Source: Rhyzopertha dominica
Taxonomy: Eukaryota > Arthropoda > Insecta > Coleoptera > Bostrichidae
NCBI GenBank assembly: GCA_025024175.1
Contig: QCXZ01000064.1
Span: 61,835,325-61,899,324, forward strand
Length of the DNA: 64,000 nucleotides
Direction of reading: 5' to 3'
The position numbers and the translations under genes are program-made. The stretch's first letter is position 1. Each line of letters starts with the position of its first letter. Under the pieces are notes generated by a model, which saw only the letters and a list, made by a program, of their open reading frames with translations, was not told where the DNA came from and did no database searches. This document shows, piece by piece, positions 12,085 through 24,918 of the stretch.

Positions 12085-12560
12085 TGTTTCACAATGAATG
12101 CACCTTTGAATCCATTCAACATATTCTTGGTTCCAATTTGGCCCAAACCTCTTCTAATGAATTTTTGAGTTCATTTATGGTGGCATACTTTCAGTTATCC
12201 ACACATACTTAAATACCCCAATGGTTTTCAATTGGGTTCATGTCAGGTGAACGAGAGGGGCACTCTAACAATTCGACATTTTGGTTGGCAAACCAAGCCA
12301 TCGACTCTCTACTGACGTGAATCCTTGCATTATCTTGTTGGAAAATGAAATTCGGTTCGTAACGGTTCGTGTTGATGGGTAAGCCAATGTTTAAACGCCT
12401 GCTTTTGTAAAGGCACCCCAAACCATTAACGTACCACCCCCAAAGTTTCGTTTTGAAAGATACTCAGGTTCTATCCTCAAATCTCGCCAATAACAATTGA
12501 AACCATCTGGACCATCAAGATTAATTATTTTGTAGGAAAAGATCATCATAATTTAAAAAA
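12085..12560 (-). pseudogene. Tc1-like transposase, catalytic half, truncated
   Basis: On the minus strand the order is WRDLRIEPEYLSKRNFGGG, then a tryptophan-glycine-rich stretch, then FIFQQDNARIHVSR (second catalytic aspartate), then SPDMNPIENHWG (third catalytic residue, glutamate, in N-P-I-E-N), then a C-terminal tail with LKNSLEEVWAKL. That is a DD34E Tc1 transposase. The N-terminal DNA-binding region and the first aspartate are absent, and a stop lies just after N-H-W-G-I. It starts just after the Penelope-like right arm, so one may have inserted into the other. Confidence 0.8.
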
Positions 12561-13129
12561 TAACATGGTTTAATTCGAGGTTTAATTGTACAGTTTTGGT
12601 CTACATTTCGATTCATATTCTCAGGATGGGGGTTTCACTATAGCAGATACGAGTATAAAACAGGAATACAAAAGTTCATAAACACAAACAGCAATTGCAT
12701 GAATTTAAGCTTGATCCACTTACAACTGTTGAATGATTGTCAGTGTAAATTGTTAATCTATGAAAGAAATTCGGTATTTTGTCTATCTAAAAAATCAAAC
12801 GCAAAACCGTCTTAAACACGTTCTTAGTATGTACGACTTGATTAAAATTTTGAAAACTGCAAAACTATTAATTTATAACCTAATTGTCAAATAAGTATAA
12901 CAGTAGTTGCATCACTGATACAAGACTTTTTGTTATTATAAACTTTCATATGTTTCGGCATATTTTATCAGACTAAGTTAAAAAAAAACTGCAAACCATT
13001 CAGCAGGGTGTTGTTTTTGTATTTATATGTACCATTCATGGTAACTTATCAAAAATACATGCTATAAATTCTCCCCAAGCTTATTTAATTGAGATTTTTA
13101 ATCGTAACAATAATAAGGTTGATAAAGGT
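12561..13129. other. ZP gene intron, no gene seen
   Basis: AT-rich, no coding family or repeat recognised. Confidence 0.35.
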
Positions 13130-14670
13130 GTGTGTTTTAGTCTGTTTCAAAACTTTATTCCTATGTTTGTCTTCATCAGTATACATGTCTTCTCAGTGTG
13201 TTTCAGCAGCTACAGAAGGTTTTACAAGACATGGAGAAATACGTCCCATTTGAAAAAAATAAGTGGAACTGTCTTTTTTGTCGATTTAAATAAACGTTTA
13301 CCAAACATTACGTGGCTTTTTAATCTTTGAAGTGAATTTGTTGAAAAATAATGTACTCTATTTAGGCAGTTTCTTTTCCGCAGTCGTCGACCGTGAACTC
13401 AGTTCTGAAGAAGCTTACAGCAGCAGTGGACGAAACGCCAGGGAGTCAACTACGACTACTTACTGCAGTGTGAATAATCTTCAAGATTGTGGTGTTGCTG
13501 ATATATTTTAGTCTGTTTCAGAATGACTGCCAAGAGCTTCGTCTAAGAAGGGGAATTGGAATTCCTAATTCAAGGTATACATGAATTCTATTTATGTTCC
13601 CAATTCGGATTTGTAATCTTTAAGCGCAAAAATAATAAGGACTTTGCTAAGAAATATTTAGTCTGTTTCAGAAAACTGCAGGCTCTGCTTTTGGACTGTC
13701 TTCAAATTGCTCAGGAAAACATTTAAGGATGTGTAAGAAGTTCTTTTGTTACTGATACCGATTCCCTTTCAAGAAGTGCATACCTTTTTCGTAAATTTAA
13801 ATAAACGTTTACCAAACAGAACATGCGTTTTTTTTTAATTTTTTATGTGAATTTGCTGTAAAAATATTGTATTCTCTTTAGTTTCTTCTTCGGTATCAAA
13901 GACAACGGACTCAGTTCTGAAGACGCCTACAACAGGAGAGGACGAAACGTCTGTGAAGGAAAAATCGCCACGATCAGCGTCAGCCAACCAGGATCAACTG
14001 CAACTACTTGTTATAGTGTTTTAGTTCGCTTTAGAATGTCGCTACACAGTCGTTTACGTTCCGGTGTTACTGATATAATTTTAGTCTGTTTCAGAAAGCT
14101 GCAGGCTGTCTTCAAATCACCTACGAGATTTTTAAAGTTGATACCGACTTTCTTTCTCAAGAAGTGTTATCGTTTGTTATTTTTTTCTTCTATTTTTTTG
14201 CAGCATCAGAAATATTTTTGTTTCATATCTAAACAAAATTTTCTTTATGTCATTATGCTTGTTTTTCCATTTGAGATACCTACATCGTTTTTCTAATCTC
14301 CGTCTGTTCCAGGATTTCAGTAAATATAGCTACAGAGCGCCTACAAGACGTCAAGAAATGTGTTTATCTGGACAAGTTCATTTATTCGTAATATTTGTAA
14401 CCTCATTATTGTAAATTTTGGACATTTGTTCTTGTGCACTATTTTTTCCATTGTTGAAAAGTATTTTTGTGTTGTTAAATCCGAAATTACATAAATGTTT
14501 ATCAAAGCTTTAGATTTTTGAAGGGAAACTGGGCATAAAATTTATTCTGTTTCACACAAATACTTCTTTCAAATGTGGTGTCTGATTTCAGGATACTATT
14601 CGACATCTACCACTCTCCTAGAGCTTATAGTCCTCCATCTGACTATGTTTCAGAATAAGACCCAAAGGAG
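13130..14670 (+). repeat. Decayed tandem array with two alternating motifs
   Basis: A motif close to TTTTAGTCTGTTTCAG recurs at about 13135, 13507, 13657 and 14073, with weaker forms near 14293 and 14541. A second block, GATTTAAATAAACGTTTACC (about 13282), recurs at about 13795. After each, at about 13395 and 13910, comes a more GC-rich block containing AACTCAGTTCTGAAGA-like sequence and GGACGAAACG. Spacings are about 416 and 512 bp, so the region looks like two to four old tandem duplicates of a unit near 0.5 kb. The repeated TTTCAG words look like splice acceptors, so exon duplicates are possible, but no conserved reading frame is evident. Confidence 0.5.
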
Positions 14671-16575
14671 CTTCTATCAGGTGTCACGTTTTGCCCTTAG
14701 AGAAAAGGAATAAATCGCAGATAAATTATTGAATGTTTCAAAAGAAGTGTAAAGCAGCTGGGCCAGAAGTAAGCTACTATTTTGTACTGACTTCTTATTT
14801 TCAGGTGAACTGTTCAGAGAAAGGTTTGGAAACTGATTGTTCATAACTTGGAGCAATAATGTTGTCAGCAAATAGAGAGATTTGGATTGGTAACGAAATA
14901 GTCAGGTATCCAACAACATTGAAAGAATGTTAAACAATAAATACTATTTGAAAAACATCTATTGTTATTAATTTACCCCACTGACTCCAGTTTTAATTTT
15001 CCATTGAACGATTTTTTCGTTATTTCGTAGAACTGACATTAGTTTAAGGAGCGCGATGTCTTTGCATCTTTTTCAGCGGCATGTACATCAACATTGTGAA
15101 CATGAAGGCTACAAATTGCCGACACATTACCTAGTTCTAATCGTTTACCATGTACAGAAATCTGAATAAGGATTTCGTACCTGTTTATAAAAATAACATA
15201 GCTTAACTTAAATGAAATATAATTTGCCCGATTGCTTTTTTTTTCGGAATGCAAGATATATGCAAATTATTTATGACGTTACGCTCAAAATATCTATAAC
15301 GCTGTATAGTGTAGAAAGGAAGTCAACAACACGAGCGGAAATAAATAATCTAAATGAAAGCTGCAATCAGAAACTGATTTACAACTAACGCGTTTGGTGA
15401 TCGGTGGCATTTGCGCCAATAATAGGAACAGGAAGCAGAATTAATTCGTACTATTATAGATGGATAACGCGTTGAAACTCCATGACATTTTTTGCGGTTT
15501 TGACTAGTGAACAGATTTTAAATATAGGGGGTGAACTACTAGATAAATTAATGCTACAAGTTCCTATAGATAGTTTTCATAAATTTATTGCAGAAAATGT
15601 TCAAGTTTATTTACAAGTTTAGTACTGTTAAGCTTTACAATAGCATTTCAAAATTATTTCCTTCCATGTTAATACACAAATGCATTCTTCTAAGATGAGT
15701 ATTTTGCTTTACATTGCAATAATCTATTGTCATAGCTTTATTCTATGACTACCAGTATTTCTATTTTTGATCCAAAGACGCTCGTTCAGTTTTCTTGCAT
15801 TGTGCTGCGTGTTATCATGAACCCTATCTTTTCTTTTTCATATATTATGATCTTTCAGGCGCAGCGAGGAGAGAAAAAACTAGATACTAAATCAATTGTT
15901 AATCCACTTATGCCTTTAGCCTTTTTTTGTAAAAATATCTTATTAACAACTGAATAGCATTTGAAAGAGCTCAATATGAATCCAACTAAATAAATACTGG
16001 AGGAACAGCCTCATTTATAAATTTAAGGATTATCTGTTGCGTGTATAGCAATTACAACTTCCAAGTTTAATGTGATTTTGATACTCCAGAATAATACACC
16101 TTGTAATCAAGCTTACTGCCGACTTAAAAACGCTTCAGGACGACAGCTCATCTATTTCATGCGGTACGCACGCGATTGTAATAATTTCCTCTGCCCTAGG
16201 GATACTGTTCTGACGAACGAGCGAGTTGCTCGTTGTTTCTTCAGAAAATAATTAAGTACCCGTTTTGATTGGCATCGCATTTTAATTCACGTTCAGTCTG
16301 GTACAAAAACAGCACGTTCTTCGCACTATCGCGAATTGCTGTGCGAAGATATAGAATGAAATGCACAGATTAGAACGTTGCAAATTTTATATTCATTCAC
16401 ACATTTAATTGAAGTATAATGCGTAATAATAACTACTTTTCTTTGGGGTGAAGTGCACAAATACTGTATAGACAATTAGCAAAGTCAATTTATATAGGAA
16501 ATCAGTTTATTGTTTAGTAAATAATAATGTTACTAAAAGCCTGCAACTTTTTTGTTGTTCTTGCCTTTTTTATTA
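14671..16575. other. ZP gene intron, no gene seen
   Basis: AT-rich with short random frames. A perfect 9-bp hairpin stem (TCTTCGCAC / GTGCGAAGA) lies around 16318-16349; no function is apparent. Confidence 0.35.
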
Positions 16576-16579
16576 TGTT

Positions 16580-18311
16580 TAAATGACGCTACAAAGTATG
16601 GAGGCAGCAGAATGTTTCAGTTTCTGTTCAACCGTTTTTTCTGAAATTGTGCATGGGCCTATAGGTAATTAAAATCTATTTTCTGGATTTTTTCAACTCA
16701 TGTCAGCTCTCGTTTCCGAGATAGTATGGGCGCAAGTTGCATTTTTTTTAATGGGAAGGGGGTCAAAAGGCACATCATTGAACAGGATATATTTTTTTGT
16801 ACAATTTATTGCTTCTGAGTTGAGAAAACTGTGAATATTGAGCCTGACAAAGAAAGAAAAGAATGAAAACAATTTTCTTTATCGCTAAAATGGACAAAAG
16901 CCAAAATCACCTTGACTGGTGATAATTTTCGCCTACTTTGATCAATTTACTGCGAATCGTGTACCCAAAAAGTAAAAAAAAAAACATGATTCCGTGAAAA
17001 ATGCAGTATTTCTCAGATTTACATTGCAGAAGATGCTCAAACTGCTTCTCATTTCCTTCCTGGCAGTATTGCAGCCTTAATTTCTGCCCTGATTCGTCCT
17101 TTAAATCTTCTGCATTATGTGGCCGATCAACATAACTACGATTTTTCAGATACACAGGAAAAATCAAGTGGCGTCATATCAGGGGAATGTGCTGGGCATT
17201 CTATCGCTCCGCGCCTACCAATCCATCTGTCTGGAAATATCGCATTCAAATATCCACGAACGTTGACTGCAAAATGGGGCGGTGCACCATCTTGCTAAAA
17301 CCAAATCTGTTCAGAAGGACGCGCAGCATTTTCACGATTAGGGAACATGCGAATTAGTTCTNGTGTAATGTGTTCGCGCAAGAGCTGTAAATATGATTTC
17401 TATCGATGAAAAGAGGCCCAATAATGTGCTCAAGGATAATACCACACCAGACATGCACTTTCTGAGGGTGTTGTGTGTGGACTTGTTCAATCCAATGTGG
17501 ATTTGTGGTCGACCAATATCTGCAATTATGTCTATCCACATTACCATTGCAAAAAGTCGCTTCATCAGAAAACATAATCCAATTTAAAGTGTTTCTATCT
17601 TCATCTTTCATGTTCATAGCAGTTTCGCAAAATTCTTTCTTATGATCGAAATTATCTTCGCTCAGTTCTTGTAATAATTGTATTTTGTATGGATGAAACT
17701 TCTCTTTTTTCAAAATTTTCTGAACAGATCTTCTGCTAATAAGGTGACTGAGAGCACGCTGTTGTACGGAACACTTGGGATTATCTTGCACATTCAAGCA
17801 ACCTTCCTCAATCGTAGCAACCTTTGGACGTCCTGGTTTTTGACGATTTTTAACACCGCCGGTTTCGTCAAAACGTTGCAATGTTTTAATAACTGTTGAT
17901 CTGGTGATATTGGTTCACGATCCTCATGAATTGTATTGGAGAGTGCAACTACTTCCGAATAACTTCGCCTTCTATCTCCATAACCAATCATCATCAAAAT
18001 GTCGATGCGATCATGTCCAGTTAACTGAGGCATTCCGATTGCAAACGGCGAAGTGAATCAAAATTATCAACAGTCACGAGAAAAATGGAGAGACCTGGAA
18101 TTTTTGTTCTTATTACTTAGCAGTTTTTATCCCGAAGTTTTTTTGCAAGACCCAAGTTTGTTATCACACTTTTCTCAACTCAGAAGCAATAATTTATAGG
18201 AGTGTGATACATATCTCGAAACTAGAGCTGTCGCCGATTTCAGATTTCAGAAAAATCTGTCGAACAGAACCTGTAATATCCTGGTGGTTCCATACTTTGT
18301 ATCGACCCTGT
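16580..18311 (-). mobile_element. Mariner-like transposon with long imperfect inverted repeats
   Basis: The left side (16588-16835) and the right side (18170-18311), read in reverse, share blocks such as TACAAAGTATGG, TTTTTCTGAAAT, TTTCGAGAT-like sequence and TTGCTTCTGAGTTGAGAAAA, so the inverted repeats are long and gapped. Between them, on the minus strand, lies a degraded transposase with N-terminal helix-turn-helix and all three DDE regions recognisable. The total is about 1.73 kb. It is inactive because of stops and frameshifts. Confidence 0.75.
17100..18033 (-). pseudogene. Mariner-like (DDxD) transposase pseudogene
   Basis: The reading runs leftward from about 18033. The N-terminal part has MPQLTGHDRIDILMMIGYGD, then a frame change, then TGGVKNRQKPGRPK, a GRPK-type hook between two helix-turn-helix motifs. 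The catalytic part has WIMFSDEATFC (first aspartate), NVDRHNCRYWS and HPQKVHVWCGI. Further left come QQDGAPPHFAV (second aspartate, about 17290) and AHSPDMTPLDF (third aspartate, about 17180). The third acidic residue is aspartate, as in mariner-type rather than Tc1-type elements. Two or more frameshifts and one ambiguous base (17362) break the protein. It lies inside inverted repeats, so it belongs to the surrounding element. Confidence 0.8.
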
Positions 18312-19044
18312 ATATTATCTATATGCATTTCCTACATGGACATTAATTAAAAACAAGAATACCAATGCACATCTGATTGTCAGATACAGTATTCGAATTT
18401 CTAAGAACTTATTTCAAGCAATGTACTATTATTAATGTTCGCGGTTTAACGTGGAGTGAATTTAATTCCAGTAGTAATAGTAGCATCCTTCTCACGGCAG
18501 ATACCCAGCTGAGATGATTGCGATATCAACAATACCATCTCGATAATTATGGCAGTTGTAAATACAGGAAGTCATTACTTGATGTGATTGAAGATACCGA
18601 TACATTTGTATCTTGGCATTAAAATTACGCATTTAATTTTATACGATAATAGCGCACTTACTTTGAACAAGTGATCATTTAAAGTGGAGTAGCGGTAAAT
18701 GCTATTTAGAAGTCATAATTGTGTTTCTTAGCATATTCATAGATATCTTGTTTGTAAACACGACTCTCCATCAGTCATTTTAACACATGTTTTTTCGTGA
18801 ACCACAAAAATAGAATCTATAGTAAAAAAAACTTTTCCTATAAGGTTCTGTATAAAAGTCATACTGAATGCTTTCATTTTTTAGTATCATTTACATGTCG
18901 CACAATCTACATTACTGACTTATTAATCAAAAAACACCATATAGATTTACGGGCATAATGAAATTTTTAGAAATATTTATTACGACACCATAAATGTAGA
19001 GTATATGGTGGCTATAAAAACAATACTTTTAATACTTGAAATTA
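18312..19044. other. ZP gene intron, no gene seen
   Basis: AT-rich, no recognised feature. Confidence 0.35.
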
Positions 19045-20092
19045 AACTCTTAGAGCCGTTTGCCACTATACTTATTTAAGTATTGAAATAAGTTCTTAAA
19101 ATCATTATACTGGAAATTAGATGCGCGCGCCGTTTCAATACAAGAAATAAGCGTAAGGTTTTGTTCTCAATTTGCAATTACACAAAATTTTCAATACGTA
19201 CGCGTGCGCCCTTTTGTAGTTCTAATCGCGAAGCTAATCTAACCGTAATCTATTAAATTCCGTCTTTATACAATAGCAAATGCAACGTAAGGTCTATTCT
19301 ACTGCCACAGAAAAGTAGACCTTATTAGATGTAACCCACACATAAACAATTACTTTTACTGTTGTTTGTGTTTGTGGTCACCCTGAATTACCACAATTTG
19401 TATTTAAAAGTAAAAAAATGCCCGTTGACTGAAAAAAATTATTAAATGCATCAGCGTTGATACTAACAATGATATTGCAAGGAGAATGAATGTTCATGGC
19501 TTCTTAAATGTGCTGAAAGAAGAGCTGATAATCGAAGATCCAACAGCATATAAAAATTTTCTACAAATGAGCAATTCTTCATTTTTTTAACTTGTTCATA
19601 ACAAAATAGGGGAACAAGGTACACAATTCCGTGAAAGCATTCCTTCCGTTTCATTTACAAAAGCATGACAACACATCACGTTCCCTGGGTTGTCAAAAGT
19701 TTACTCACACCAATATACATATTTTAAGAGGCCTAAAACTGCATTTCATGTTGATGTATTAATTAGCTGGTAGTAGGTAGTCAACCCAAAATAACAGCCC
19801 CAAAAGTTTATTTCGCCGATATCAGTACAAAAGTTGCCTAATCTCACAACCCTGCTTATTGCGTAGGTTCGAAAAGTAGGTTCTATGAACGTTTTGTTTA
19901 TAAACGGTAAAACAGGTTAGTACGCATCGATCTGAGCAGTTTTAACACGAAGTATGGAAATTCAGTACAAGAAAATAAAACGTGGGCTAATTTCTTGTAT
20001 TGAAACGGCGTGCGCATTCAGTTTCCGTATAATAATTTTAAGAACTTATTTCAATACTTAAATAAGTATAGGGGCAAACAGCTCTAATAATT
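19045..20092. mobile_element. Non-autonomous DNA element with about 105-bp terminal inverted repeats
   Basis: The left arm (about 19051-19155) starts TTAGAGCCGTTTGCC and contains TACTTATTTAAGTATTGAAA and GCCGTTTCAATACAAGAAAT. The right arm (about 19985-20089) is its reverse complement with a few changes and ends GGCAAACAGCTCTAA. About 830 bp lie between them without a coding sequence. The size, paired ends and lack of a gene fit a deletion derivative or large MITE. The superfamily is unclear because the target-site duplication cannot be read with confidence. Confidence 0.7.
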
Positions 20093-21748
20093 ATTCATCT
20101 GAATGATTTAAATTTTAATATCAAATTTTTAGGATATCCGCTCGAAAATTCATTATCGGCTAACGTATGTCCAATGAGATTTTACATTTTCCGAGGTCCT
20201 AAAACGACCAACAAAAAGTAAATCGCTGTAAATAAACTTTTGGCACATACGTTTATTATTTTACATCTGGATGCAATAACCTCTGAGCAGTTAGACATGT
20301 AGATAACTATCAGTCTGGATTCTGAACGTTTAGGTCATTATAACAATTAATTTTATTAAATCTAAATAAATTATGCAGTATAACATCTTTGTTTAGAAGT
20401 TGTAGATACAGTAAATTTCTAGAGCAGAGACAAAACTGTTGGTAAACTTTCTCGTACTTTGCTCTAGACTTTGTAGGTAGCAAACTTGACTCTGCTTCTT
20501 ATACTAATTCCAAAATTTCGTCTTAAATTTCGCTTGATTGATTGATTCATTTTGCAGTTTTCAGGAAAGCTTTATCACAAATTATTTATTTACTGTTGTG
20601 ATGTTTTGTTTCAATGTCGACAAGTCTACACAAACTTGACATAGAACCGTAAATTTCTCGATATACACCAAAAAAATACGTGTTTTACGCGTAAGAGAAG
20701 TGGGTTTTCTTTACTTGTAAAACAATCTACTAATTGAGAACCAAATTTAGAAATAATGACTTCGACAATGAACAACAAATAGTGACAGAACAATTTTTTG
20801 GTTTAATAATGAATTGCATTCTCAACTTTGACTATGACTATCTCGAAAATAAACTTCTACCGGAACAGTCAAACTGCAATCTCCATCCCATTTCACTCAC
20901 ATTACCATATTTGATCGCAAGTGATACCCAAGTGCGTTGTGCCCATAATTTCTCCTGCATTTCAAATTGCTAACCGAGCTAAACCATGACAGTTCCAAAT
21001 AAACGATTTATTAAGCCAACAAAAAAAAGTTCCTTCCACTATGTCGCTTGAAAGTCAACACATACGCATAATTATACCGCGGTTTGTTCTCAAATATAAT
21101 AATTACTTCCTTTCTGGCGGTTACTAGTTTAATTAAGCCTAAAATGTCCCCCGGGCTTTGCGGTTACACAACGTAATTTTCATTTATTACAAATAGGGGC
21201 AAAAGCGCCTTTCTTACTCTGTAGCGCCTACTATGGCGAATTTTTTTTAGACACGTAACAGTATTTGCCGAACGGCTATATGTATTCTAACGGTCCACTA
21301 ATGGAACCTGAGGTCGTACNGTTTGCTCGTCTAAAATATATTTGAACCGGTTCTAAAAGTATTTGCGGTGACGTGGGGCACGTAGTTGAGTTTCAATCTA
21401 AGTAATGCTCGAGAGAACCCGCATTAAATTGGACATGTGCAGCTGAAGTAGCCATCAAGTTAACTGTAGTGGTTTATGTAACGAGCCCGTAATTATGGGA
21501 AGTCCATAACGTGAGATGATTTCAATTTGTTGAACAAGCTTTTGGTTCTCAGAAAACAGTTATTATTTTTTTTCTGCTACCTAAGGGACTGAGTTAGATG
21601 TGAGCTTTAACTTTAACCGAGAACGAGTACTCCATCTTGTTGCTGAATTGGTTCACTACGATGATTTATGAATAATTTGTCAGAGTTTGATATCATAAAC
21701 TATGAACACATTGTTAGAATTCCAACAAAATAAAGCTAGTCAATTATA
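20093..21748. other. ZP gene intron, no gene seen
   Basis: AT-rich with one 79-codon open frame at 20734-20973 that has no recognisable domain. One ambiguous base at 21320. Confidence 0.35.
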
Positions 21749-23172
21749 CAGGATGTTTCACGAATGATAATGACCCTGACGAAATTAAAAATGCAACCCA
21801 AAATACATTTGCAGAGGTATCATTGATAATTGTTCATCGTCTTAAAAAATATAAAATGTAGAGAGCTGTATAAATTCGTAAATATTGACATAAACTTCAA
21901 TCATTTGCTTTAAGTAAATCCGGCATTGTAAAACACATTTTATTTTTGAAAAATGTTTATTCAATAACATTAATGTTATAAATGCTCAAAATGTCGCCCT
22001 CCGCTGTTTTTACAAGGTTGAATTCGTCCCCAAAACGATCTTTTAACATGCATTAACATTTCTGGAGTGATGGATCTACATGCATCACGTATTTTATTAT
22101 GCAAATGTTCTACACTTTCAATTGGTGTTTGGTATAGTTGCTCTTTTACCATTCCCCACAAAAAAAAGCCAAAGGAGTAAGGTCCGGGCTTCTCGGTGGC
22201 AAGGATTAATTGACCTCTTCCTAACCATCGGTTAGGCAAAATCAAATCAAGATGATTTCGCACTATTCTACGAGAATGCGCAGGTGCTCCATCTTGTTGG
22301 AACCATAGATATCGTCTTACTTGTAAATGTACATTTTGGAGAAGTACCAGTAAAATGTTTCTTAAAAATTTAGATAAGTATTGCCGTTTAAACTATCGCG
22401 AAAAAAATAAGGCCCAACAATTTGATTCCCCAATATTCCGCACCAGACATTCGTCGAGTATAGTTTGAAAATGTCCTCGAATCCCAACATGGATTTTCTT
22501 GCGCATTATAATGCATGTTATGTTTGTTAACTCCACCATTATTAGAAAATCTTGCTTCATCTGAGAAGCAAATGTCATGAAATCTCACATTCAAATTTTG
22601 GTGTTCCCGAAAAAAGTTACATAAAGCCAGTCTTTTAGGATAATCTGAACCAATTGCAAGTGATACAGATGAAATTGATTGCCTTTAATTATTCGATGTG
22701 CTAAAGACAGACTAATACTGGTTGCTCTTGAGACTACTCTTTGACTAATATGAAGATTTTCGTCAATCATTTCCAATACCCTAATTTCATTGTCAGGGCC
22801 TGTTGCTGTTCTTTCTCTTGACTTTTTCAGTGGTGGCCAGTTTGTCCTTAAAGTTAATTCAAATCTCTTAAAAATTGTATCGATAGGAGCTCTTCTATTT
22901 GGAAAACGTTGTCTGTATAAATGCGCAGCAGCGGAAGCATTTTTCTTGCATTCACCATAAATCAAAATCATATCTGTTTTTTCATCATTTAAACACATTT
23001 TGACTTTTAATAAATACAGTGACAGGAGGGACCATAGCGCATAGGCGTCATGGATTCTCGATTGATTTTTAAAATAATACCATTATGTAAAATAATCACA
23101 TTGGTTATGAGAATGTATTTTGGGTTGCATTTTTAATTTCGTCAGGGTCATTATCATTCGTGAGACATCCTG
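21749..23172 (-). mobile_element. Complete-length mariner-like transposon with 60-bp inverted repeats and TA target sites
   Basis: The left end begins CAGGATGTTTCACGAATGAT and the inverted repeat runs to about 21809. The right end (23112-23172), in reverse, is the same sequence with one or two changes. Each end is flanked by TA (21747-21748 and 23173-23174), the Tc1/mariner target site. The total length is 1,424 bp. The interior has a minus-strand transposase pseudogene. The close agreement of the two repeats suggests a younger insertion than the other mariner-like copy at 16580-18311. Confidence 0.9.
21976..22998 (-). pseudogene. Mariner-like transposase pseudogene
   Basis: The N-terminal frame (22591-22998) carries a helix-turn-helix region: MILIYGECKKNASAAAHLYR, FPNRRAPIDTIFKRF, a basic hook RERTATG, and HISQRVVSRATSISLSLAHR. 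The catalytic frame has DICFSDEARFS (first aspartate). After a frame change comes WFQQDGAPAHSRR (second aspartate, about 22300), then NRWLGRG, and in another frame RSPDLTPLAFFLWGMV (third aspartate). The tail is VEHLHNKIRDACRSITPEML. It is a relative of the transposase at 17100-18033. At least two frameshifts disable it. It sits centrally in the TIR-bounded element. Confidence 0.85.
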
Positions 23173-24249
23173 TATACAACAGTTTGAAACAAGAACTTAT
23201 ATTTTTAAGAAATTTAATTAATTAGTTTTAAGCATTTTCGAGATACCGATCATCAACATGCAAATTTGAATGCTCTGTAGAATATTTATTTAAAGACACT
23301 GAAATTTATTCTGTTATCTAATATTTTGTGAGGTCTTGAAAATTTTTCTCAGTTTATATATTATGCTTTTGTTGTACACTTTTAACATGACTTCGATAAA
23401 GTTGACATAGTTTTGAGTGGTGTTATAGTAATAGACTGCATGTTTCAATGGTCTCAGAATAAAGCCCTTTTTAATATAAAGTTACCATTTTCGCCTTTAC
23501 TTGGAATTATCGTAAATAACCCTTATTTTATGCGTTACCTACTTTACACTCTGTATAAGTACTTTCATTAAGGTTATAGTTACATTACATTCATTGTAGT
23601 TTGTCACATGCAGTATACAAATCTTCTTTGGCAGTAAATTCTAATGATTTGGAGTTTAACACTGTTGTTCAGTTAGAGTCTATTTTGTTTCATTTTACTT
23701 AACTGCATGAAGTAAATTGGAGTTTGCGTTTTAAAGAACGGGTTTACTTACAATAGCAAAATTTTCTAATTATTTACCAATGCGACAAATTTTAAGTAAA
23801 TCTTACTTTCAAGTTCTGACGTTTCTAATATTGCTTTGACAGATTTTATGTCAGCAGCTGTACTTTAATGAGATAATATTGGACCCATAAATACCTTTTA
23901 GATTGCCGTCATAATCTTTTTTCGTAGTTTTCACCATTAGGATACGACTATACTTGCGCGAAATTAACTTTGACGATCTAAAAAATTGAGATCGACCAAA
24001 AAATGTGTACAAAAAGTACAATAAACTGGTTTAAAATCTATTTTTTTCGTGTCAAATAAAAAAAAATTCTTTATTACATCCTTCAAATCGTCTCTCACTG
24101 TATTCGACTATTTAAATACTTGGGATCCAAAAGACTTAATTTTGTGCTATTTTCTATACTATGTAAGAGTGTATTCTAACCTAATTGTACAGATGAGTTA
24201 TTCAAACTTCGCCCATTTTGACCCATAATAGATAAACGTTACTTATTCT
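23173..24249. other. ZP gene intron, no gene seen
   Basis: AT-rich, no recognised feature. Confidence 0.35.
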
Positions 24250-24430
24250 ATATATATGCCTTCATAACTTGATCTAACTCCTATTTTGTGCCGTTCTAAA
24301 TGCATAGTACATCATCTGCATATCTACGTAAAATTTTACGTATTTTATTAAGCGGATTTAAATGAAATAAAATATTTTTCAGCAATAGATTTGGTAGCCC
24401 ATCTTGTTATATGTAGAATTCGATATTGGA
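24250..24430 (-). pseudogene. Possible reverse-transcriptase fragment with YADD box
   Basis: On the minus strand a short frame reads GLPNLLLKNILFHLNPLNK, then IRKILRRYADDVLCI before a stop. Y-A-D-D is the catalytic box of reverse transcriptases, and the preceding G-L-P and L-L-x-N-I words match the segment before it in Penelope-like enzymes. Only about 60 residues can be read, so the family is tentative. Confidence 0.45.
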
Positions 24431-24918
24431 TCCTTAGATATTTTAATCATGTTGGTATTTTCTAACAGATTTTGTACATTTTGTATGTATTTATTTATCG
24501 AGAGTAGTTAGTTCATTGTCTTTGCCTGCCACATTCTTCCTTTAGTGATTTTAAGGTGTTTTGTTCTTTATTATCGGTGTTAACTTTAGTTTTAGTTTAT
24601 GTTCGCCTGTAATTAATTTGTTGATATCGTATTTTGTTCGTGTGCCCAGATTAAGCCAAATTTTGTGTTGACGACTAGTAATTCGAAATATGAACCTTTT
24701 TAGTTTAGATATACGGCGAGTATTTCAGACCCCCATATAATAGTTATGGAGCAAACCAAGTGTTTTTATTAATTCATTGTATTGTTATCTATACATTATC
24801 ATGTTTCATCAAGAGAGACCACGTCAAATTCGTTACTGCTTAATTAAATTTCACTCAAATGAAGCATCAAGTACGCTAAGAAAAATTGCCATCTTATTTT
24901 CTTCATTCTCATTTTCAG

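Noticed and set aside
20734..20973. 79-codon plus-strand frame
   Set aside because: No domain, AT-rich codon use, no splice context.
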